Shown piece by piece: positions 36,031-43,872 of a stretch of 64,000 nucleotides of DNA. Source of the DNA: Streptomyces sp. P9-A4 (GTDB lineage: Bacteria; Actinomycetota; Actinomycetes; Streptomycetales; Streptomycetaceae); the NCBI RefSeq assembly GCF_036634195.1, contig NZ_JAZIFY010000001.1, forward strand, positions 1,932,501 to 1,996,500, in the 5' to 3' direction. The number at the start of each line of letters is the position of its first letter. Position 1 is the stretch's first letter. The position numbers and the translations under genes are program-made. Under the pieces are notes generated by a model. It had not been told where the DNA came from. It searched no databases and saw only the letters and a list, made by a program, of their open reading frames with translations.

Positions 36031-37241
36031 CCCGGATCGATCTGACCGGGCTCGACGTGCGGCCCGCGCAGGTGTGGGGCGGGGTGCGGATCGTGCCGCT
36101 CGTGCGGAACGAGCCGGTGCCGGGGCTGCGGCTGCACCGGAAGGTGTACGAGGGACGGGGCGCGGTGGACCTGCCCGACCGCACCGCCTACACCTCGTAC
36201 ATCCCGCACGGCTTCGTCGCCGACTGGTCGGGGACGGGATCGGGCGCGGAGTCCGCCGCGTACGGCACCCGGCTCGGCGACGGCGCGGGGACTCGCACGG
36301 GCACGCCCTCCGGTGTGCCCTGGGGTGCGCCGGAGTGCGTGCCCGTGCGCCGGATCCACCGCATGGCCAAGCGCCGCCAGGGCGAGCGGCGGCTGCGGTT
36401 CCTGCCGCTGCACCTCGCCCTGGAGGGGTACCTCGCCCTGCACTTCGGCGGGCCCTCCGTCGTCTGGGACGAGTGGTCCCGCGAGGCGCTGCGGCACGGT
36501 CTCTCGCCGCGTGCCGAGGCGGCGTACGCGGGGTGGACGGTGCCGGGGCTCGCGGAGGCGCTGCGGGTCTTCGAGCTGCACCCGGGCCAGTGCGGGCTGC
36601 TCCTGTACGTGGCCGACGCGCTCGCCGCCGCCTTCGTGGTGCCCCACCCGGAGGACTACCGGCTGCTGCACCCGACGCTCGTCGAGGACCTGTACGGGGA
36701 GCTGGTCCACCAGTACGCGTACTACGGCGGCCCGGTGCCCGAGTTCACCGCGCGCATCCGGGACGGCGCCGGCGGCATCCGGAACCTCGCGGACCTGCGG
36801 GCGGCGGCCCGGGAGCAGGAGCGGGCCTGGGCGGTGGCCCACGACGGGCTGATGGCGCGGGACCTCCTGGAGACCTCGTACGCCTTCGAGCGGGTGTACC
36901 GGGCTGGGCCGTTCGATCTGTACCGGTTCCTGCCGCCGTTCGAGCGGGGCGGGCGGGAGCAGCACATCGGCGAGGTGATCACCGACCGGAAGGGGCGGAC
37001 GGCCTATCTGAAGACCTTCCGGCTCTCCGAGAAGCAGATCCGGAAGGGGTACCTGCTGCACCGGCTCGCGGACTGCGACTGGCACCTCGGGCGGACCGCG
37101 GAGGCGCTGGGGACCTCGTACGCCGAGGTGGTCCTGCGGGTGCGGGCGGCGGGGCTCGGTGCCCTCCTGGACGCGCACCGGGTCGAGGAGCGGCTGCGGG
37201 CCGATCGGGGGAAGAACGGGAGAATCAAGGAGGCCGAGTAA
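36027..37241 (+). CDS. ARPP-like partner protein of the TROVE/vWA gene
   Basis: A 404-residue protein. The N-terminal ~300 residues (VRPAQVWGGVRIVPLVRNEP, then YTSYIPHGFVADW, RRIHRMAKRRQGERRLRFLP) recall the ARPP ('ARG and rhodanese-phosphatase-associated') domain family, assigned from memory. Residues about 340-390 form a Fis-like HTH (ADCDWHLGRTAEALGTSYAEVVLRVRAAGL). A Gly/Thr-rich stretch around residue 90 breaks the first domain. ATG overlaps the TGA of the vWA gene. It ends 8 bases before the glnII GlnR boxes, so it cannot share the glnII promoter. An RNA-processing or nucleotide-related function together with the vWA protein is inferred only. Confidence 0.7.
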   Translation: MTRIDLTGLDVRPAQVWGGVRIVPLVRNEPVPGLRLHRKVYEGRGAVDLPDRTAYTSYIPHGFVADWSGTGSGAESAAYGTRLGDGAGTRTGTPSGVPWGAPECVPVRRIHRMAKRRQGERRLRFLPLHLALEGYLALHFGGPSVVWDEWSREALRHGLSPRAEAAYAGWTVPGLAEALRVFELHPGQCGLLLYVADALAAAFVVPHPEDYRLLHPTLVEDLYGELVHQYAYYGGPVPEFTARIRDGAGGIRNLADLRAAAREQERAWAVAHDGLMARDLLETSYAFERVYRAGPFDLYRFLPPFERGGREQHIGEVITDRKGRTAYLKTFRLSEKQIRKGYLLHRLADCDWHLGRTAEALGTSYAEVVLRVRAAGLGALLDAHRVEERLRADRGKNGRIKEAE

Positions 37242-37248
37242 CACGGGG

Positions 37249-37275
37249 TTCACAAACGGGCAACCGATGGGAAAT
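37249..37275 (+). promoter_or_regulatory. GlnR boxes upstream of glnII
   Basis: TTCAC-AAACGG-GCAAC followed without gap by n6-GAAAT gives three overlapping half-sites in the gTnAc-n6-GaAAc pattern (37249-37253, 37260-37264, 37271-37275), 119 bases before the glnII start. Confidence 0.8.
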
Positions 37276-37393
37276 CCCGTGTTGCGAAGCTGCGGTCGAA
37301 CACACACCGCGCAGTCAGCGCGGAGACCGCAGCTTCTCGCAGTGCCGCGAGCCGCGGCGGAACCCCGCAGCAGCACGCCAAAGGATGAGACCC

Positions 37394-38425
37394 GTGACCT
37401 TCAAGGCTGAGTACATCTGGATCGACGGCACCGAGCCGACCGCGAAGCTTCGCTCCAAGACGAAGATCATCGTGGGTGACGCCCTCGCGCTCGACGAGCT
37501 GCCGATCTGGGGCTTCGACGGTTCCAGCACGAACCAGGCCAAGGGCCACGCCTCGGACCGCGTTCTCAACCCGGTCTTCTCCTGCCCGGACCCGATCCGC
37601 GGCGGCGACGACATCCTGGTGCTGTGCGAGGTCCTGAACACGGACATGACGCCGCACGAGTCGAACACGCGCGCCGGGCTGGCCGAGGTCTCCGCGCGGT
37701 ACGGGGCTCAGGAGCCGATCTTCGGCATCGAGCAGGAGTACACCTTCTTCGAGGGCACCCGCCCGCTCGGCTTCCCGGTCAACGGCTTCCCGGCCGCGCA
37801 GGGCGGTTACTACTGCGGTGTCGGCGCGGACGAGATCTTCGGCCGCCCGATCGTCGAGGCGCACCTCGAGAACTGCCTCAAGGCCGGTCTCGGCATCTCC
37901 GGCATCAACGCCGAGGTCATGCCCGGCCAGTGGGAGTTCCAGGTCGGCCCGCTGGCCCCCCTGGAGGTCTCGGACCAGCTGTGGATCGCCCGCTGGCTGC
38001 TGTACCGCACGGCCGAGGACTTCAACGTCTCCGCGACGCTGGACCCGAAGCCGGTGAAGGGCGACTGGAACGGCGCGGGCGCGCACACCAACTTCTCCAC
38101 CAAGGCGATGCGCGAGCGCTACGACGCGATCATCACCGCGTGCGAGTCGCTCGGCGAGGGCTCGAAGCCGCTCGACCACGTCAAGAACTACGGCGCCGGC
38201 ATCGACGACCGTCTGACGGGCCTGCACGAGACCGCCCCGTGGGACCAGTACTCCTACGGCGTCTCGGACCGCGGCGCCTCGGTCCGCATCCCGTGGCAGG
38301 TCGAGCAGGACCAGAAGGGCTACATCGAGGACCGTCGCCCGAACGCGAACGTGGACCCGTACGTGGTCACCCGCCTGATCGTGGACACCTGCTGCGAGGC
38401 CCTGGAGAAGGCCGACCAGGTCTGA
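37394..38425 (+). CDS. glnII: Glutamine synthetase type II (eukaryote-like)
   Basis: A 343-residue GSII, the octameric or decameric type found in eukaryotes, rhizobia and Streptomyces. Motifs: WGFDGSST near residue 40, GIEQEYTFFEG (metal site), GINAEVMPGQWEFQVGP and GAGAHTNFSTKAMR (ATP site). It duplicates the reaction of glnA 18 kb upstream but lacks the adenylylation loop. GTG at 37394 is preferred because AAGGA is 8 bases before it and the family length is 343; the ATG at 37385 is the alternative. GlnR boxes lie upstream and a strong terminator downstream. Confidence 0.97.
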   Translation: MTFKAEYIWIDGTEPTAKLRSKTKIIVGDALALDELPIWGFDGSSTNQAKGHASDRVLNPVFSCPDPIRGGDDILVLCEVLNTDMTPHESNTRAGLAEVSARYGAQEPIFGIEQEYTFFEGTRPLGFPVNGFPAAQGGYYCGVGADEIFGRPIVEAHLENCLKAGLGISGINAEVMPGQWEFQVGPLAPLEVSDQLWIARWLLYRTAEDFNVSATLDPKPVKGDWNGAGAHTNFSTKAMRERYDAIITACESLGEGSKPLDHVKNYGAGIDDRLTGLHETAPWDQYSYGVSDRGASVRIPWQVEQDQKGYIEDRRPNANVDPYVVTRLIVDTCCEALEKADQV

Positions 38426-38443
38426 TCCGCAGCACCGCACGGA

Positions 38444-38470
38444 GCACGCAGCACGCAGCACGCAGCACGG
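38444..38470. repeat. 7-base tandem repeat GCACGCA
   Basis: Three full GCACGCA units at 38444, 38451 and 38458 and a partial fourth, between the glnII stop and its terminator. Confidence 0.7.
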
Positions 38471-38471
38471 A

Positions 38472-38506
38472 GAGGGCGCCCACCGGTTCGTACGGTGGGC
38501 GCCCTC
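38472..38506 (+). terminator. glnII terminator
   Basis: A 14-bp perfect stem (38472-38485 with 38493-38506), 7-base loop. Confidence 0.88.
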
Positions 38507-38598
38507 TTCGTCGTACGGGGGGGCGCCTCCCGGTATGTGGGAAGCGCTACACGGGTTTTGGCCGGGCAGGGGCTCGTCGGGGGCATTCCCTTCTGGTT

Positions 38599-38604
38599 CA
38601 ATAG
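38599..38604 (+). promoter_or_regulatory. -10 element of a probably leaderless transcript
   Basis: CAATAG lies five bases before the ATG of the leader peptide (38609), where transcription would start at or next to the ATG. No ribosome site is present, which fits a leaderless mRNA. A clear -35 is not visible. Confidence 0.35.
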
Positions 38605-38608
38605 GGAT

Positions 38609-38731
38609 ATGGCCATCATGCAGAACGACACCGCGACGGGTCGTCACGACCTCGAGCCGTTCTGGCCTTCCCGGCAGCACCATGACTTCGACCGGTGCTG
38701 TCGACGCGCGAGGAACGCGTCGGCCCTCTAA
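38609..38731 (+). CDS. Short leader peptide with tandem Cys codons
   Basis: A 40-residue open frame (MAIMQNDTATGRHDLEPFW at the start, then FDRCCRRARNASAL) upstream of the winged-helix regulator. Two adjacent Cys codons (TGC 38696-38698, TGT 38699-38701) stand immediately before a hairpin. The gene looks leaderless and is too short and too basic at its end for a normal enzyme. Actinobacterial polycysteine leader ORFs are known as cysteine-responsive attenuators in mycobacteria; this one has the same design. That it is translated is inferred from its position and the RNA structures after it. A second ATG, three codons in, is possible. Confidence 0.6.
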   Translation: MAIMQNDTATGRHDLEPFWPSRQHHDFDRCCRRARNASAL

Positions 38732-38775
38732 AGCCCCGATCGGTTCGGTCCGATCCCCGGCCTTCGGCCGACGCG
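38702..38775 (+). promoter_or_regulatory. Attenuator-like alternative hairpins after the leader peptide
   Basis: Stem 1: CGACGCG (38702-38708) with CGCGTCG (38716-38722). Stem 2, which excludes stem 1: CGCGTCGGCC (38716-38725) with GGCCGACGCG (38766-38775), ten perfect pairs. Two inner hairpins, 38738-38743 with 38750-38755 and 38758-38762 with 38766-38770; the second also competes with stem 2. A ribosome halted at the Cys codons would cover the left arm of stem 1 and favour stem 2. Confidence 0.55.
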
Positions 38776-38828
38776 CACGACGTACGAGACCTCTCCGTCC
38801 GTTCCCCGCGCGAAAGAGCTGACCTGCC

Positions 38829-39383
38829 ATGGCCCACACCCAGAGCGCCTCCCTCACCGCCGTCCGTCCCGGCCGGCCCCGACTGCGCGCCGTCGATCCG
38901 CACGAAGTCGTCGACTTCGCCCAGGTCGCGGAGTTCCTGCCGCCCGGCGCCACCCTGCTGCCCGCGCCGCAGCACACGCTGCCGACGCTGCCGGGGCGTC
39001 CCCCGATGGTCGGGTACCTCGTCCTCGTACCGGCCGACCAGCACTCCCGGCTGCCCGTCGCCGCGACCTCCCCCGCCTCCGTCCCCGCTCCCGTGGAGGA
39101 GCAGGGGCCGGTGGCCATCGACGGGGTCCGGCGGATCGCCGTCGTGGACGGGCAGGCGCTGGACCTCACGTATCTCGAGTTCGAACTGCTCGCCCATCTG
39201 GTGGCGCACCCCCACCGGGTGCACACCCGCGACCAGTTGGTCACCACCGTGTGGGGGTACGGGCACGTCGGCGACGGCCGTACCGTCGACGTGCACGTGG
39301 CCCGGCTGCGCCGCAAGCTGGGCGCCGAGCACCGCCGCACGATCCAGACCGTGCGGCGGGTCGGCTACAAGTACACCCCCTGA
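38829..39383 (+). CDS. Winged-helix DNA-binding protein (OmpR-type C-terminal domain)
   Basis: A 184-residue regulator without a receiver domain. The C-terminal ~95 residues are an OmpR/PhoB-type winged helix: LDLTYLEFELLAHLVAHPHRVHTRDQLV, VDVHVARLRRKLG, IQTVRRVGYKY. The N-terminal 90 residues are Pro/Ala-rich and contain a small domain of unknown fold. Weak ribosome site (GAAAGAG). The Cys-Cys leader upstream suggests that its expression responds to cysteine or sulfur state, so the targets may be sulfur genes (inference). Its stop abuts the stop of the convergent PepSY gene with no gap. Confidence 0.9.
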   Translation: MAHTQSASLTAVRPGRPRLRAVDPHEVVDFAQVAEFLPPGATLLPAPQHTLPTLPGRPPMVGYLVLVPADQHSRLPVAATSPASVPAPVEEQGPVAIDGVRRIAVVDGQALDLTYLEFELLAHLVAHPHRVHTRDQLVTTVWGYGHVGDGRTVDVHVARLRRKLGAEHRRTIQTVRRVGYKYTP

Positions 39384-40871
39384 TCAGCCGGTTCGGCCCG
39401 CCCCGGACCTCGCCCTCGCCCCGGACGCCAGCGCCAGGGCGAGGTCCACGGCCAGGAACAGGAGCAGGCTCAGGCCGAGCAGCGGGACGAACCACGCCAC
39501 CAGGGCCGTGACCGCGAGCAGCGGCAGCAGCAGCGTCGGCGGCACCTTGCGCCAGGCGCCCCTGCCGACCGGCCGGCCCGGACGGCGCAGCCACCACATG
39601 CGGTAGCCCCAGAGGATCAGCAGGATCAGGGACAGCGCGAGGGCCGCGAGCGCCAGCTGGTTGAACAGGCCGAGGAACACACCCGTGTGCGCGTCGATGC
39701 CGAACCGGGTGAGCTTCGCGAGCAACGGGTAGTCGGCGAAGGCCAGCCGGTCGAGCACCGCGCCGTCCGCCGGGTTCACCGCCACCGAGTCCAGCTCGAC
39801 CGGGAACCGCGTGTCCGTCTCCCTGACCACGTACCCCTTGCCCTCGGCGGGCAGCGCCACTGAGACGCTCGGACTGTCGATGCCGGCCGCGCGGGCCGCC
39901 TCCAGCGCCTTGTCGATGCCGATGTCCGGGCCCTGGGCGGTGGTGGTGCCGGTGTGGGCGCCGCCGTGGCCCTCGTGCTCCGAGGACCCGCCGGCCGCGC
40001 CTCCGACGGTCGCGGTCAGCGTCGGGGTGGCGCCGCCGAGACCGTCCTGCACCACTCCGATGTTCTCCCCCGCGTACCGCGACCAGGTCAGGCCGGTGGC
40101 CGAGAGCAGCACCAGACCGGTCACCGCCCACAGGCCCACCGAGCCGTGCCAGGAGAGGGTGCGGCGCCGGGACGCCGGGCCGCCCTCCGGCACGAAGAGG
40201 GCACGGCGGTTCCTCCTGCGACGGCCGAGCCACAGCAGCAGACCGCCCAGCGCGATCACCCACAGCCAGCTCGCGGCCAGTTCGCTGTAGTTCCGGCCGA
40301 GGTCGCCGAGGTGCAGATCGCGGTGCAGGCCGTCGGTCCAGGTGCGCAGCGGGAGCGCCCCGGAGCTGCCGTAACTGGGCAGCTGCCCGCGTACGTCACC
40401 GGTGTACGGGTCCACGAAGACGGCCGTCGAGGTGCCCTCGGGGGCGTCCGGGTCGGCCATCAGGACGCGGGTCGTCGCCCCGGGTTCGGCGCCGGGCCAG
40501 ACGGCGGTGACGGTGCCGTTCGGGTTGACCTTGCGGGCGGTGTTCACCTGCTGGGAGAGCGGCAGGGTGGTGTCTCCGACGGGGACCTCCAGCTCGTGCG
40601 CGTACACGACCTTCTCGGCCTGGAAGGAGAGCGCGTACAGCAGGCCGCTGGCGGCGGCCACGAGGAGGAAGGGGGCGACGAGCACACCCGCGTAGAAGTG
40701 GAGGCGGAGGACGAGAGGGCGGAGGGAACTCCAGGTGGTCGTGGGGGGCTTCGTGGCTGTCGTGGATGTCGTGGATGTCGTGGACGGCTTTGTGGCCGTC
40801 GTGGGGGGCTTCGTGGCTTGCGACGGTGGCGCCTCGGGTGTTTCCGGGCGTGCGGGATCGTCGATCGTCAT
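39384..40871 (-). CDS. PepSY-domain membrane protein
   Basis: A 495-residue inner-membrane protein of the PepSY-associated TM (PiuB/DUF3526-like) type. After a Thr/Lys/Pro-rich N-terminus it has about four transmembrane helices (first FYAGVLVAPFLLVAAASGLLY, later WVIALGGLLLWLG, SVGLWAVTGLVLLSATGL and LALAALALSLILLILWGY). Two PepSY-like extracytoplasmic segments lie between them (one near TARKVNPNGTVTAVWPG). Relatives take part in metal or siderophore reduction and uptake. It follows a His/Met-rich membrane protein by 45 bases, so a copper- or iron-related operon is likely. Confidence 0.88.
   Translation of the reverse strand: MTIDDPARPETPEAPPSQATKPPTTATKPSTTSTTSTTATKPPTTTWSSLRPLVLRLHFYAGVLVAPFLLVAAASGLLYALSFQAEKVVYAHELEVPVGDTTLPLSQQVNTARKVNPNGTVTAVWPGAEPGATTRVLMADPDAPEGTSTAVFVDPYTGDVRGQLPSYGSSGALPLRTWTDGLHRDLHLGDLGRNYSELAASWLWVIALGGLLLWLGRRRRNRRALFVPEGGPASRRRTLSWHGSVGLWAVTGLVLLSATGLTWSRYAGENIGVVQDGLGGATPTLTATVGGAAGGSSEHEGHGGAHTGTTTAQGPDIGIDKALEAARAAGIDSPSVSVALPAEGKGYVVRETDTRFPVELDSVAVNPADGAVLDRLAFADYPLLAKLTRFGIDAHTGVFLGLFNQLALAALALSLILLILWGYRMWWLRRPGRPVGRGAWRKVPPTLLLPLLAVTALVAWFVPLLGLSLLLFLAVDLALALASGARARSGAGRTG
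40740..40825. repeat. Low-complexity repeat at the N-terminus of the PepSY gene
   Basis: Repeats of GTCGTGG and a duplicated GTCGTGGGGGGCTTCGTGGC block code a Thr-Thr/Ala-Thr-Lys-Pro-rich cytosolic tail before the first membrane helix. Confidence 0.7.
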
Positions 40872-40916
40872 GACTGTCCTCGGACTGGTTGCAGACAGGG
40901 GGAAGGGACCCCCGGG

Positions 40917-41642
40917 TCAGACGTGAGCTCCGAGGGCCGTGGCGCGGGGTACGGGCGGCCGGGGCGGGCCGCGCCGGGAGAGGGCGTGCGCGAGGACGAC
41001 GGTGTGCGGCCGGTGTGCGCTCCGGCGCGACCGGCGGAGCGCGGGGCGCGGGACATGGGGCACGGGCACGCGCGCGAGGAGCGGGCGGAGCGGGGTGAAG
41101 GCGTACGCGAGGGCCGCCTCCGCCAGCGTGAGGAACGCGGCCTCACCACGGGCCAGCCAGAGGCCGCAGAGCAGCGCGGCGAGGAGGTGGACGGCGAGCA
41201 TGCCGAGACCGCCGCCGGAGAGCATGTCCATGGCGGAGCCCATGTCCGCGCCTGAACTCATGCCCGTGGTGGGGCCCACGGCACCCATGTCGTGCATGCC
41301 GCTCATGCCGCCGTGGGGCATCCCGTGCATGTCGTGCGCCGCGCCCGGCGTCCGGCTCGCCATCGGGTGGCCCGTGTCCCCCGCCCGCGCACCCGCCGTC
41401 GAGAAGAGCAGGTGCGACGCCCCCTGCAGCACGGCCATCGCACCCGCGATCGTCGGCGCGCCCCGGAGCCGGCCCGCCGCCGCCCAGGCCGCGCCCGCCG
41501 TCGCGGCGAAGGCGCCGAGCAGGGCGACGGCCGGCAGCCGATGCTCAGACATGGACGAATGCCCCACCGCCGCCAAGGTCACGCACACCACCGCGAACAG
41601 GGCGGCTCTCAACGCGCGCAGGGGCGACCGGACATCCGTCAT
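40917..41642 (-). CDS. His/Met-rich integral membrane protein
   Basis: A 241-residue protein with about five transmembrane helices (ALFAVVCVTLAAVG, AVALLGAFAATAGAAWAAA, GAMAVLQGASHLLFSTAG, GMLAVHLLAALLCGLWLA, AAFLTLAEAALAYAF). A loop of about residues 95-140 is very rich in His and Met (AAHDMHGMPHGGMSGMHDM), a typical copper-binding composition. The C-terminus is basic. I do not recognise a named family. Being first in an operon with the PepSY gene, it may handle copper at the membrane. Confidence 0.8.
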   Translation of the reverse strand: MTDVRSPLRALRAALFAVVCVTLAAVGHSSMSEHRLPAVALLGAFAATAGAAWAAAGRLRGAPTIAGAMAVLQGASHLLFSTAGARAGDTGHPMASRTPGAAHDMHGMPHGGMSGMHDMGAVGPTTGMSSGADMGSAMDMLSGGGLGMLAVHLLAALLCGLWLARGEAAFLTLAEAALAYAFTPLRPLLARVPVPHVPRPALRRSRRSAHRPHTVVLAHALSRRGPPRPPVPRATALGAHV

Positions 41643-41795
41643 CGCCCGTCATGGTGTCACTCGGCCGTGCGGCGCACGAGACCACCTCCCCGCGCGATGA
41701 CGTCCCTCACGCGGCCGTGACGTTCCTCCCGTGGCGGAATCCTCCCGGAGCGGAACCCCCTGGTCCCGGGGCGACCCGCCGGGCAGGCTCGGGCC

Positions 41796-42875
41796 ATGAG
41801 ACTACTGATGCTCGGAGGCACGGAGTTCGTCGGCCGCGCGGTCGTCGAGGCCGCGCTCGACCGGGGCTGGGACGTGACCGTCTTCCACCGCGGCCGGCAC
41901 CCGGCCCCCGAGGGGGTGACCGCGCTGCTCGGCGACCGCACCACCGCCCCGGAGGGCCTCGCCGCGCTCGCCACCGGTTCCTGGGACGCCGTCGTGGACA
42001 CCTGGTCGCTCGCGCCCTCGGTGGTGCGGGACGCGGCACGGCTGCTCGCCGGACGGGTCGAGCGGTACGCGTACGTGTCGAGCCGGTCCGTGTACACCTG
42101 GCCCATGGCCGCCGGGCTGACGGAGGACGGTCCGCTGGTGGAGGGTTCGCCGGACGCCGGCGGTGAGGTGCCGTACGGGGAGGCCAAGCGGGGCGGCGAA
42201 CTGGCCGTCGCGGACGCGTTCGGCGCGGAGCGGTCGCTGTTCGTCCGCGCCGGGCTCATCCTCGGCCCGTACGAGAACGTGGGGCGGCTCCCCTGGTGGC
42301 TCGGCCGGATCGCGCGCGGCGGTCCGGTCCTCGCGCCGGGCCCCGGGACTCTGCCGATCCAGTACATCGACGTGCGCGACCTGGCCGAATGGACGCTCGA
42401 CGCGGTGGCCGCCGGGCTCTCCGGGCCGTACAACCTCGTGTCGCCGTCCGGCCACGCGACGATGGGCGAGCTGCTCGACGCGTGCGTGAGGGCGACCGGT
42501 CGGACCGGGGGGACCGACGCCGAAGCCGACGCCGTCGAACTGCGGTGGACCGATCCCGAGGCGCTCGTCGCCGCCGGGGTGGAGCCCTGGACCGAGCTGC
42601 CCGTCTGGCTGCCGCCGGGCGAGACGTACGACGCGATGCACACCGCCGACGTCTCCCGGGCGCTCGCCACCGGGCTGCGCTGCCGGCCCGTCGTCGAGAC
42701 GGTCGCGGACACCTGGGCGTGGCTGGAATCGCTCGGCGGGGTGGCGCCGGACCGGCCGAACCGACCGGGCCGACCGCCGGTGGGCCTCTCCCCCGAACGG
42801 GAGGCGGAGGTGCTCACCGCGCTCGCCGGGGCCGCGGGGCACGCGGAGACTGCGGGGCACGCGGGGCACGCCTGA
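41796..42875 (+). CDS. NAD-dependent epimerase/dehydratase-like protein
   Basis: A 359-residue extended-SDR protein. The GGTEFVGRAVVEAAL motif (residues 8-22) binds NAD(P); YAYVSSRSVY and EAKRGGE give the YxxxK-like region in a modified form (Tyr of VPYGEAKRG). Typical of atypical SDRs annotated as isoflavone-reductase or epimerase-like. The C-terminal 25 residues are Ala/Gly/His-rich tandem units (AGHAETAGHAGHA). Substrate unknown; transcribed alone. Confidence 0.9.
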   Translation: MRLLMLGGTEFVGRAVVEAALDRGWDVTVFHRGRHPAPEGVTALLGDRTTAPEGLAALATGSWDAVVDTWSLAPSVVRDAARLLAGRVERYAYVSSRSVYTWPMAAGLTEDGPLVEGSPDAGGEVPYGEAKRGGELAVADAFGAERSLFVRAGLILGPYENVGRLPWWLGRIARGGPVLAPGPGTLPIQYIDVRDLAEWTLDAVAAGLSGPYNLVSPSGHATMGELLDACVRATGRTGGTDAEADAVELRWTDPEALVAAGVEPWTELPVWLPPGETYDAMHTADVSRALATGLRCRPVVETVADTWAWLESLGGVAPDRPNRPGRPPVGLSPEREAEVLTALAGAAGHAETAGHAGHA

Positions 42876-43018
42876 CGCGGCGGGCTCACGGGACCCCCGG
42901 GGCTCACGTGGGTCCTCGGGAGCTGCTCACCCGGACGTGACGAACCCGCTGGATCTGCCCATACCGGGATGATCCATTACGGTCGACTGCACACGCACGT
43001 ACCGGAGGAGCCGCCGAC

Positions 43019-43819
43019 ATGCCCGCCATCCCCGCCACCTCCGTCGCCAACCTCCGCGATCTCGGCGGCCTGCCGCTCGGGGACGGGCGGGCGGTTCGGC
43101 CCGGACTCGTCCTGCGGTCCGCGCAGCTCGACCGGCTCGACCCCGCCGAACCGGCGGTGGCCGGCCTCGGTGTCCGTACCGTCGTCGACTTCCGTACGGA
43201 GGGCGAGCGCGGCGACCGGCCCGACCGGCTGCCCCTCGGCGCGCGGGCGCTCGTCGCGGACGTGCTCGCCGACCATCTGGCCGTCAGCGGGCTGCCGCCC
43301 GCCGCGCACCTGAAGCAGCTGATCTCCGACCCGGCGCTCGCCGAGGAACACCTGGGCGGGGGCCGGGTGCGGGCCGCGTTCGCCCGGACGTACCGCACCT
43401 TCGTCTCCGGCGAATCGGCCCGCGCGGCCTACCGCACGCTCCTCACCGAGCTGGGCGCTCCGGACGCCGGGCCGTTGCTCTTCCACTGCTCGGCGGGGAA
43501 GGACCGGACGGGCTGGGCGGCGACGGTCGTGCTGTCGCTGCTCGGCGCGGACGAGGAGACCGTGCGGTCGGAGTACCTCGCCGTCAACACGGCGGTGCGG
43601 CAGGCGTTCGCGCCGATGATCGAGGGGTTCACGGCCCAGGGCGGCGATCCGCAGCTGGCGCTCGACCTGATCGGGGTCCTTCCGGAGTACCTGGCGGCGG
43701 CGCTGGACGAGGTGGCGGTCCGGCACGGATCGATGGAGGCGTACGTACGGGAAGGGCTGGGTGTTCCGGACGAGGTCACGGCGGTGATCCGCGAGCGGCT
43801 GTCGGTCCCGGCCGCCTGA
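43019..43819 (+). CDS. Tyrosine-protein phosphatase (PTP-like)
   Basis: A 266-residue phosphatase. The P-loop HCSAGKDRTG (residues 156-165) has catalytic Cys157 and Arg163. The N-terminal NLRDLGGLPLGDGRAVRPGLVLRSAQL is the fingerprint of the bacterial tyrosine-phosphatase family (PTP/IphP type; the Lys-Asp pair after Gly is usual for members that may also hydrolyse phosphoinositides). No signal peptide. Whether it acts on protein or lipid is open. Confidence 0.93.
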   Translation: MPAIPATSVANLRDLGGLPLGDGRAVRPGLVLRSAQLDRLDPAEPAVAGLGVRTVVDFRTEGERGDRPDRLPLGARALVADVLADHLAVSGLPPAAHLKQLISDPALAEEHLGGGRVRAAFARTYRTFVSGESARAAYRTLLTELGAPDAGPLLFHCSAGKDRTGWAATVVLSLLGADEETVRSEYLAVNTAVRQAFAPMIEGFTAQGGDPQLALDLIGVLPEYLAAALDEVAVRHGSMEAYVREGLGVPDEVTAVIRERLSVPAA

Positions 43820-43872
43820 GCACGCGCCACGGGCCGGGGTGACCATCGGAAGAATCGCTCGTTCTGCTGAAC

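Noticed and set aside
38444..38470. Tandem 7-base repeats as a CRISPR or origin iteron
   Set aside because: Only three to four units with no spacers or origin context, and they lie in a terminator region.
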